Shown here: one piece after another, positions 58,419 to 64,000 of the stretch
Position numbering within the stretch: the first letter of the stretch is position 1
Layout: the number at the start of each line of letters is the position of its first letter
Origin: Zoogloea ramigera
Lineage (GTDB): Bacteria > Pseudomonadota > Gammaproteobacteria > Burkholderiales > Rhodocyclaceae
Direction of reading: 5' to 3'
Assembly (NCBI RefSeq): GCF_006539865.1
Contig: NZ_BJNV01000009.1
Location: forward strand, 1-64,000
DNA length: 64,000 nucleotides
Program-made: the position numbers and the translations under genes
Notes under the pieces: model-generated
Databases searched by the model: none
What the model saw: only the letters and a program-made list of their open reading frames with translations
What the model was told of the DNA's origin: nothing

Positions 58419-59114
58419 TCAGGCTTTGGGGCACTTGACGAGGCTTATCTGCGGCTGGCAGGCAAACGGTTCGCCGGAGGCCAGCGCGGGGTTGCACAGC
58501 TTCACGCCGCCCCCGGGTGTCACGAACACGCACAGGGCCTTTTCGGCGCTGCTGCGCGAGATGCGGTAGACCTGATGGCTGGAAATTGCCGCGCCCTTGT
58601 TGTCCAGCACCCGCCCGGAGCCGCTGAAGAGCACGCTGGCCGGGCCTTCGACGGTGATGTCGGATGACACCTCCTTGAGCTGGAAGCCGTTCACGTAGGC
58701 CGCGTTCTCGTCGGCCAGCGGGGTCAGGCCGTCCAGCGCGCGGATGGCCCAGTTCTTGCCGTTCGTCGTGGCGGTCAGGGTCTTGATGCCGGAGGCCGCG
58801 GGGGTGCCGTTGGTCAGCATGAACTCCACCCGCAGGTTGCGCCGGATGGCCTCGGCCTCGGCCTGCCGCAGCCCGTTCTGCAAGATTTCGGCGGCCGAGT
58901 TGACCGAGCTGTTGCGAATCCACTGCCCCATCTGGGGGATGCCGATGGCGGCGACGATGCCGACGATGGCAACGGTGATCATCAGCTCGAGCAGTGTTAC
59001 GCCCCGCTGCGTGCGCCTCTCAAGGAAACGCAGGGCCGCCCCAAGTTTTCTTGACCCCCGCGGGGGGCGGGCTGGGCGGAGCCCGGCCCTGGGGGCGCTC
59101 AGCAGACTCAGCAT
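58419..59114 (-). CDS. fimT: GspH/FimT-type minor pilin with repeat-extended leader
   Basis: 231 residues. Cleavage is expected in RRTQRG before VTLLELMITVAIVGIVAAIGIP. The leader is 38 residues long, against 6-15 in most prepilins, because residues from about 6 to 31 are encoded by the dispersed 80-bp palindrome lying between the start codon and the processing site. AAGGGAG precedes the only usable ATG, which overlaps the pilE stop (ATGCTGA). I see no alternative start codon between the repeat and the cleavage site. The rest is a normal GspH domain (SAAEILQNGLRQAEAEAIRRNLRVEF). Confidence 0.9.
   Translation of the reverse strand: MLSLLSAPRAGLRPARPPRGSRKLGAALRFLERRTQRGVTLLELMITVAIVGIVAAIGIPQMGQWIRNSSVNSAAEILQNGLRQAEAEAIRRNLRVEFMLTNGTPAASGIKTLTATTNGKNWAIRALDGLTPLADENAAYVNGFQLKEVSSDITVEGPASVLFSGSGRVLDNKGAAISSHQVYRISRSSAEKALCVFVTPGGGVKLCNPALASGEPFACQPQISLVKCPKA
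59022..59101 (+). repeat. Dispersed 80-bp palindromic repeat, copy 4 (in the fimT leader)
   Basis: Full-length copy, very close to copy 3 by eye. It lies wholly inside the 5' end of fimT, in antisense orientation to the gene, and encodes a segment with SAPRAGLRPARPPRG on that strand. Confidence 0.92.
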
Positions 59115-59524
59115 GAGGTGGCTCCCTTGGACAGCAGCCAGCAGCTCTGGGACGCCGTGACGGAGGGGGTTTTGGAGGTCTTCTCGCCGGACTGGTTGAT
59201 CGTGTAGGTGTAGCCGCTCATGCCGTTGGCCGATTTGCCGGTGGCGGTCATCGTGAAGGTGGTGGTGGTGCAGTTGGAGATTGCCACGCTGAAGGGTGTC
59301 TCGTTGAAGACCGGGCTGAAATCCAGGGCGCAGTTGTAGGTTCGCTCCGAGTTGAAGACCTGCTCCATGCGCACCTTGGCCTCGGACAGCGCGCCGACGC
59401 CCTGGGCGATCTTCCCCCTCACGATATGATCGGTGTAGGCCGGCACGGCAATGCCGGTGAGGATGCCCACCACCACCACCACGATCATCAGCTCGATCAG
59501 GGTGAAGCCCGTTTGCTTGCTCAT
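59108..59524 (-). CDS. pilE: Minor pilin PilE
   Basis: 138 residues. Leader MSKQTG, mature N-terminus FTLIELMIVVVVVGILTGIAVPAYTDH (position 5 glutamate). Two conserved cysteine regions, TYNCALDF/ISNCTT and a C-terminal QSCWLL, with FTMTATG as in other PilE proteins. I start at the second ATG because AAAGGAG lies nine bases upstream of it; the first ATG is only three bases from that site. First gene of the minor-pilin operon; overlaps fimT by seven bases. Confidence 0.9.
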   Translation of the reverse strand: MSKQTGFTLIELMIVVVVVGILTGIAVPAYTDHIVRGKIAQGVGALSEAKVRMEQVFNSERTYNCALDFSPVFNETPFSVAISNCTTTTFTMTATGKSANGMSGYTYTINQSGEKTSKTPSVTASQSCWLLSKGATSC

Positions 59525-59686
59525 CTGCATAATCTCCTTTGAGCCTAAGATGACATCGAGAAGGCGCGAAGGCGAGTCCCTTGCGACCGGCGGAAATCTC
59601 CTGCCGACAGGCGGCAGCGGTGCCGTTGTACGGCAGGGCTATCGTGCACCGCATGCCTCTCGGTCATCCTGCAAGTCACTGATCCG

Positions 59687-60355
59687 GTGTTTCAATTTCG
59701 CCCTCTTGAAGCTTCTCCGGGCTTCCGTCTCGCTTTCGCCGTGGTGCTTTCCGTGCTCGCCCATGGCGCCCTCGTCGTGGTGTCGCCGCACTTCGGCCAG
59801 ACGCCAACGGTGCCAGGGCGGCAGAACCTGCTCGCGGGCCGGCTGGTCAAGCCGCCCCCGGGCGCGCTGCGAGCCACGCCGCAGGTGCTGCCGTCGGCGC
59901 CCGCGGTGGCAGTCGAGCCGAAGCCTGCCCCCGCTGCCGTCGTTCCTGATGCCGTCGCTCCCCACGCCCTTGTCCCGGAGCCGGGCGAGTTCGCGGCGTC
60001 GTCGCCAGCCGAGACCTTGCCTGAACGCTACCGCCCGGCTTCGCTGCTCAGCCGTGGCCCCGAGCTGCTCACCCCGCCCGACGAGAACGCCTGGCCGAGC
60101 CTGCCCGACACGCCGCCCGGCCGCTTTCAGCTGGAGCTGGCGATCAGCGCCGACGGCACCGTCGACCGCATCGTGCCCCTGTGCGAGGCGCAGCTGTGCC
60201 CGGCAGCCGGCGTGTATGCCGAGCTGGTCAGCCACTGGCGTTTCCAGCCCGGCGATCTGGCCGGGGAGGCCAGCCCGAGCCGGCTGCGTCTGGAGTTCGA
60301 GGTGGGCCTGCCCGCGGAAGCCGACGCCGCCGACGATCAGGCGCCGCGCCAGTAA
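59687..60355 (+). CDS. TonB-like envelope protein
   Basis: 222 residues with a GTG start. One N-terminal membrane helix (about 14-33, RLAFAVVLSVLAHGALVVVS), an extended proline/alanine-rich stretch, and a C-terminal globular domain (GRFQLELAISADGTVDRIVPL, VYAELVSHWRFQPGD) resembling the TonB C-terminal fold, including the VxxxWRFxP ending. It could energise an outer-membrane receptor or span the periplasm. No exbB/exbD or receptor gene is adjacent. Its 3' end overlaps the convergent lysR gene by 19 bases. Confidence 0.72.
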   Translation: MFQFRPLEASPGFRLAFAVVLSVLAHGALVVVSPHFGQTPTVPGRQNLLAGRLVKPPPGALRATPQVLPSAPAVAVEPKPAPAAVVPDAVAPHALVPEPGEFAASSPAETLPERYRPASLLSRGPELLTPPDENAWPSLPDTPPGRFQLELAISADGTVDRIVPLCEAQLCPAAGVYAELVSHWRFQPGDLAGEASPSRLRLEFEVGLPAEADAADDQAPRQ

Positions 60356-61242
60356 TCCGGGCGCCCGAAGAGGCCGCGCAGATAGTCGATGAGCAGCCGC
60401 ACCCGCAGCGGCAGCCGGCGGTTCTGGGGAAACACCGCGTAGATGCCGGTGGGCGGGGCCGCGTAGCGGTCGAGCACCGACACCAGCGCACCGCTGGCGA
60501 GATCCTGTTCCACCTCCCACATCGAGCGCCAGGCCAGCCCGATGCCGCCCACCGCCCAGTCGTGGAGCACCGTGCCGTCATTGCACTCGAAGCGCCCCGA
60601 GACCTTGATGGTGCGCGTCTGGCCCGGCGTGTCGGGGTCGGAGAAGACCCAGCCGCGCTGGGGGTCGAGGGACAGGCAGTCGTGGCGCGCCAGGTCGTCC
60701 GGGTGGGCCGGGGTGCCGCTGCGGGCCAGGTAGGCCGGGCTGGCGACCACCACCCGGCGGTTGTCGCCCAGGCGCACCGACACCAGGCTCGAATCGCTCA
60801 GCTCGCCGATGCGGATGGCGCAATCGACGCTTTCATTCACCAGGTCCACCAGCCGGTCGGACAGATCAAGGCTGCAGCTCACCTCGGGGTTGGCGGCCAG
60901 AAAGTCGCGCAGCAGCGGGGCCACGTGGCGCCGCCCGAAGCCGGCCGGCGCCGAGACCTTGATGTGCCCGCTCGCCTTGACGCCGCCCAGGCTCACCGAG
61001 GCCTCGGCGTTGGCGAGGTCGTTGAGGATGCGCTGGCAGTCTTCCAGAAAGGCGCTGCCCTCGAAGGTCAGGCTCAGCTTGCGGGTGGTGCGCAGCAGCA
61101 ATTTGACCCCCAGGCGCTCCTCCAGCGCGTCGATGCGCCGCCCCATCATCGCCGGCGTCACGCCCTCGGCGCGGGCCGCGGCGGACAGGCTGCCGCGGCT
61201 GGCCACGCTGACAAAGGCGGTGATCTCCTTGAAGTTGCTCAT
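60337..61242 (-). CDS. LysR-family transcriptional regulator
   Basis: 301 residues. Helix-turn-helix MSNFKEITAFVSVASRGSLSAAARAEGVTPAMMGRRIDALEERLGVKLL, followed by the substrate-binding domain (GHIKVSAPAGFGRRHVAP, VDCAIRIGELSDSSLVSVRLG, VVVASPAYLARSG). It is divergent from the haloacid dehalogenase gene with a 174-base AT-rich gap, so it probably regulates the dehalogenase/TSUP pair and itself. Inducer unknown. Confidence 0.9.
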   Translation of the reverse strand: MSNFKEITAFVSVASRGSLSAAARAEGVTPAMMGRRIDALEERLGVKLLLRTTRKLSLTFEGSAFLEDCQRILNDLANAEASVSLGGVKASGHIKVSAPAGFGRRHVAPLLRDFLAANPEVSCSLDLSDRLVDLVNESVDCAIRIGELSDSSLVSVRLGDNRRVVVASPAYLARSGTPAHPDDLARHDCLSLDPQRGWVFSDPDTPGQTRTIKVSGRFECNDGTVLHDWAVGGIGLAWRSMWEVEQDLASGALVSVLDRYAAPPTGIYAVFPQNRRLPLRVRLLIDYLRGLFGRPDYWRGA

Positions 61243-61416
61243 TTTGTACTAAAAGTAAAAAATCATTTGATTTTATTATGGCTTCTTTTTTCTTTATGCA
61301 TTGAATAAACTTCGCTGCATTGCAGTAAAAGAGATGTCGTTCCGCAAGCAGATAGCGGGCCGGCGCTCCGGCACCAACACCCACCCGTCACCCCACGCAG
61401 CGAGGAGCAAACCAGC

Positions 61417-62109
61417 ATGGCGCAGCAAGCCCGCATCCAGGCCGTCGCGTTTGATGCCTTCGGCACGCTCTTCGACGTCTACTCGGTGGGCCTCCTGGCC
61501 GAGCAGCTGTTTCCGGGCAAGGGGGCGACGCTTGCCGAGCTGTGGCGCCAGAAGCAGATCGAATACAGCTTCATCCGCAGTCTGTCGGGCCGCTACAAGC
61601 CCTTCTGGGACATCACCCGGGACGGACTCGACTTTGCCGCCGCGCGCCTGGGGCTGGCTCTCGATGGCGCGCAGCGCACCCAGCTGATGAACCAGTACGC
61701 CTGCCTGTCGCCCTTCCCCGAGAACCTCGCCGCGCTGCGCCGCCTCAAAGACGCCGGCCTGCCCACCGCGATCCTCTCCAACGGCACGCCCGAGATGCTC
61801 CAGGTGGCGATCAAGAGCGCCGGCATGCAGGGGCTTTTCGACCACGTGCTGTCGGTCGACGCCGTGCGCAAGTACAAGACCCATCCCGACGCCTACGCCC
61901 TGGCCCCGGCCGCCTTCGGCCTGGCGCCGGAGCGCATCCTGTTCGTCACCTCCAACGGCTGGGACGCGGCCGGCGCCAGCTGGTACGGCTTCACCACCTT
62001 CTGGATCAACCGCAGCGGCCAGCCCCTCGAGGCGCTCGACGTGGCGCCCACCGCCACCGGCCGCACGATGGACGACGTGGTGGCTTATCTCATTGGCGGG
62101 CGGGGCTGA
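61417..62109 (+). CDS. Haloacid dehalogenase, type II (HAD family)
   Basis: 230 residues. HAD motif I AVAFDAFGTLFDVYS (nucleophile D13), motif II LSNGTPEM, the lysine of KYKTHPDAYALAP and SNGWDAAGASWYGFTTFWINR at the C-terminus are those of L-2-haloacid dehalogenases. It hydrolyses L-2-haloacids to D-2-hydroxyacids. The LysR gene is divergent and the TSUP gene follows two bases after the stop, perhaps as its transporter. Confidence 0.92.
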   Translation: MAQQARIQAVAFDAFGTLFDVYSVGLLAEQLFPGKGATLAELWRQKQIEYSFIRSLSGRYKPFWDITRDGLDFAAARLGLALDGAQRTQLMNQYACLSPFPENLAALRRLKDAGLPTAILSNGTPEMLQVAIKSAGMQGLFDHVLSVDAVRKYKTHPDAYALAPAAFGLAPERILFVTSNGWDAAGASWYGFTTFWINRSGQPLEALDVAPTATGRTMDDVVAYLIGGRG

Positions 62110-62110
62110 C

Positions 62111-62896
62111 ATGGACGCCGCGCAGATCCTCCTCGTCGGCGGCGGCGCCTTTCTGGCCGGTGGCATGAACGCCATCGCCGGCGGCGGCACCTTCTTTTCG
62201 TTTCCCGCGCTGCTGGCGGCCGGCGTGCCGCCGGTGATGGCCAACGCCAGCAACACCGTGGCCATGTGGCCGGCCAGCCTGTCGAGCGCCTGGGCCTACC
62301 GCCGCGAGGTGAGCCGCCATCCGCGGTGGACGCTGCTGCTGGTGCTGGTGTCGCTGGTCGGTGGCATCAGCGGCAGCCTGCTGTTGCTGGCGACGTCCAA
62401 TGCGGCCTTCTCGCGCCTGGTGCCGTGGCTGCTGCTGGTGGCCACCAGCCTGTTCGCATTCTCCGGGCAGATCAGCCGCGCCGTTGCGGCGGCCAAGGCA
62501 AAGGTCGGGCTCGGCACGCGGGCGGCCGGTACGCCGGGCGGGCTTGGCGGTTTGATCTTCCAGACCATCGTGGCGATCTATGGCGGCTTCTTTGGCGCCG
62601 GCATGGGCATCCTCACGCTGGCTGCGCTGGCCATCCAGGGCGTCGATGACATGCAGGAGCTCAACGGCCTCAAGAACCTCACCTCGGCGGTCAATTACAC
62701 CGTGGCCGCGGCCACCTTCATCATCGCCGGCGCCATCAGCTGGCCCCACACCCTGCTGATGATCGCCACCGCCATGGCCGGTGCCTTTGCCGGCGCGGCC
62801 TTCGCGCGCCGCCTGCCGGCCGTATGGCTGCGGCGGCTGGTGGTGGCAGTGGGCGCCGTGCTCAGCCTCATCTATTTCATCAAGACTTACGCTTGA
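62111..62896 (+). CDS. TSUP-family (TauE/SafE) membrane transporter
   Basis: 261 residues with about eight membrane segments and the duplicated TauE/SafE signature: GGMNAIAGGGTFFSFPALLAAGVPPVMANASNTVA and GGFFGAGMGILTLAALAIQGVDDMQELNGLKNLTSAVNY. TSUP proteins carry sulfonates, sulfite or other organic anions. Being in the dehalogenase operon, it may move a haloacid or its product. The ATG at 62111 lies directly after the upstream TGA. Confidence 0.9.
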   Translation: MDAAQILLVGGGAFLAGGMNAIAGGGTFFSFPALLAAGVPPVMANASNTVAMWPASLSSAWAYRREVSRHPRWTLLLVLVSLVGGISGSLLLLATSNAAFSRLVPWLLLVATSLFAFSGQISRAVAAAKAKVGLGTRAAGTPGGLGGLIFQTIVAIYGGFFGAGMGILTLAALAIQGVDDMQELNGLKNLTSAVNYTVAAATFIIAGAISWPHTLLMIATAMAGAFAGAAFARRLPAVWLRRLVVAVGAVLSLIYFIKTYA

Positions 62897-62923
62897 CCTT
62901 AACCTTCACCTAAAGGAGCTTCC

Positions 62924-64000
62924 ATGAGCCTCAACCTGCCCCAAGGCATGCAGATCAACGCCCCCCTCCAGCCCGGCTACGAAAACATCCTCACCCTCGA
63001 GGCCCTCGAGTTCGTCGCCAAGCTGCACCGCGCCTTCGAGCCCCGTCGCCAGGAGCTCCTGAAGGCCCGCGTCGCGCGCCAGGCCCGCATCGACGCCGGC
63101 GAGATGCCCGACTTCCTGCCCGAGACCAAGGCCATCCGCGAAGGCGACTGGAAGGTCGCCCCGCTGCCCAAGGCCCTCGAGCGCCGCCGCACCGAGATCA
63201 CCGGCCCGGTCGAGGTCAAGATGATCATCAACGCCTTCAACTCGGGCGCTGATTCCTACATGACCGACTTCGAGGACTCCAACAGCCCGAAGTGGGACAA
63301 CCAGATCCAGGGCCAGATCAACATCTACAAGGCGATCCGCCGCGAACTGTCGTTCAAGAACGAAGCTGGCAAGGAATACAAGCTCAACGACAAGATCGCC
63401 ACCCTGCAGATCCGCCCCCGCGGCTGGCACCTGGATGAAAAGCACGTCACCGTTGATGGCCAGCGCGTCTCCGGCGGCATCTTCGACTTTGGCCTGGTGT
63501 TCTTCCACAACGCAAAAGAGCAGATCGCCCGCGGCGCCGGCCCCTTCTTTTACCTGCCGAAGATGGAGAGCCACCTCGAAGCCCGCCTGTGGAACGACAT
63601 CTTCGTGATGGCCCAGGACCACATCGGCCTGCCGCAAGGCACCATCAAGGCCACCGTGCTGATCGAGACCATCCTCGCCACCTTCGAGATGGAAGAGATC
63701 CTGTACGAGCTGCGCAACCACTCCGCCGGCCTCAACGCCGGGCGCTGGGACTACATCTTCTCGTGCATCAAGAAGTTCAAGAAGAACCAGGATTTCTGCC
63801 TGGCCCAGCGCAGCGCCATCACCATGGAAGTGCCCTTCATGCGCGGCTACGCGCTGGCCCTGGTGCAGGCCTGCCACAAGCGCGGCGCCCCGGCGATGGG
63901 CGGCATGTCGGCCCTGATCCCGATCAAGAACGACCCGGAAGCCAACGAGAAGGCCCTGGCCGGCATCCGCCACGACAAGACCCGCGACGCCAACGACGGC
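62924..64000 (+). CDS. aceB: Malate synthase A, partial (runs off the window)
   Basis: 359 codons visible and open to the window edge; the full protein would have about 530-540. Family motifs: [107 protein letters not shown] with the catalytic arginine and glutamate, and [28 protein letters not shown]. It condenses glyoxylate with acetyl-CoA in the glyoxylate shunt and so fits the fatty-acid-using lifestyle shown by the fad genes. AAAGGAG precedes the ATG. Confidence 0.95.
   Translation, partial: MSLNLPQGMQINAPLQPGYENILTLEALEFVAKLHRAFEPRRQELLKARVARQARIDAGEMPDFLPETKAIREGDWKVAPLPKALERRRTEITGPVEVKMIINAFNSGADSYMTDFEDSNSPKWDNQIQGQINIYKAIRRELSFKNEAGKEYKLNDKIATLQIRPRGWHLDEKHVTVDGQRVSGGIFDFGLVFFHNAKEQIARGAGPFFYLPKMESHLEARLWNDIFVMAQDHIGLPQGTIKATVLIETILATFEMEEILYELRNHSAGLNAGRWDYIFSCIKKFKKNQDFCLAQRSAITMEVPFMRGYALALVQACHKRGAPAMGGMSALIPIKNDPEANEKALAGIRHDKTRDANDG

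Overview
The window is 64 kb of very GC-rich (about two thirds G+C by eye) proteobacterial chromosome. Gene content points to a betaproteobacterium, most likely Rhodocyclales-like: a type IV pilus minor-pilin operon with pilY1, pilT/pilU beside yggS-proC-yggT, several beta-oxidation genes, a bufferin (DUF2282/DUF692/DUF2063) operon, and an attI1-like integron site of the kind known from environmental betaproteobacterial chromosomes. The genus cannot be fixed from sequence alone.

Layout. 0-9 kb: end of a lysR gene, an M1-type metallopeptidase, a ChaN-PDZ protein, a CIA30 protein, an ABC1/UbiB-family kinase, a small lipoprotein, pepD and a YigZ/IMPACT protein. 9.0-9.7 kb: gene-free, with two opposed arrays of 21-bp repeats around a hairpin, then a dispersed 80-bp palindromic repeat. 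10.2-12.7 kb: an integron remnant of visibly lower GC. It has an attI1-like site, a cassette with a small HNH-like zinc protein, and an unusually large two-gene cassette (ComEC-type metallo-beta-lactamase-fold protein plus a four-helix membrane protein). Each cassette ends in a recognisable attC, and no integrase gene is present. 12.9-13.8 kb: a Tat-exported class A beta-lactamase.

14.1-26.9 kb: fatty-acid oxidation region. A TetR regulator with its own promoter and operator is followed by fadE, a thiolase, a crotonase-first bifunctional enzyme, fadL, a dehydrogenase-first bifunctional enzyme, a second thiolase and an enoyl-CoA hydratase. A second 21-bp repeat array (25.76-25.97 kb) sits inside the region. 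26.9-33.6 kb: YdcF, a DUF2802/SPOR pair, a YbdK-like ligase translationally coupled to a Kef-type antiporter, a MarR regulator and a PuuD-like glutamine amidotransferase. 33.7-37.3 kb: a complete bufferin operon (bufA, bufB, bufC, doxX, ECF sigma factor, zinc-finger anti-sigma). 37.3-43.3 kb: signalling proteins (REC-PAS-GGDEF-EAL, HDOD-histidine kinase, EAL-like-HDOD).

43.3-52.2 kb: ferredoxin-type reductase, epimerase, hemJ, rlmL, a 119-bp structured inverted repeat, pilU, pilT, yggS, proC, yggT, yggU, a perfect bidirectional terminator and tRNA-Thr(CGT). 52.2-59.5 kb: minor-pilin operon pilE-fimT-pilV-pilW-pilX-pilY1 on the minus strand. 59.7-64 kb: a TonB-like protein, LysR, haloacid dehalogenase, a TSUP transporter and the first 359 codons of malate synthase.

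Two unexpected signals stand out. One is the integrase-less attI1-like integron with its two-gene cassette. The other is a dispersed 80-bp palindromic repeat that occurs four times and, in three cases, lies in frame inside a coding sequence: the ligand domain of a LysR, the C-terminus of BufB, and the prepilin leader of FimT. This resembles the protein-invading palindromic elements of Rickettsia.
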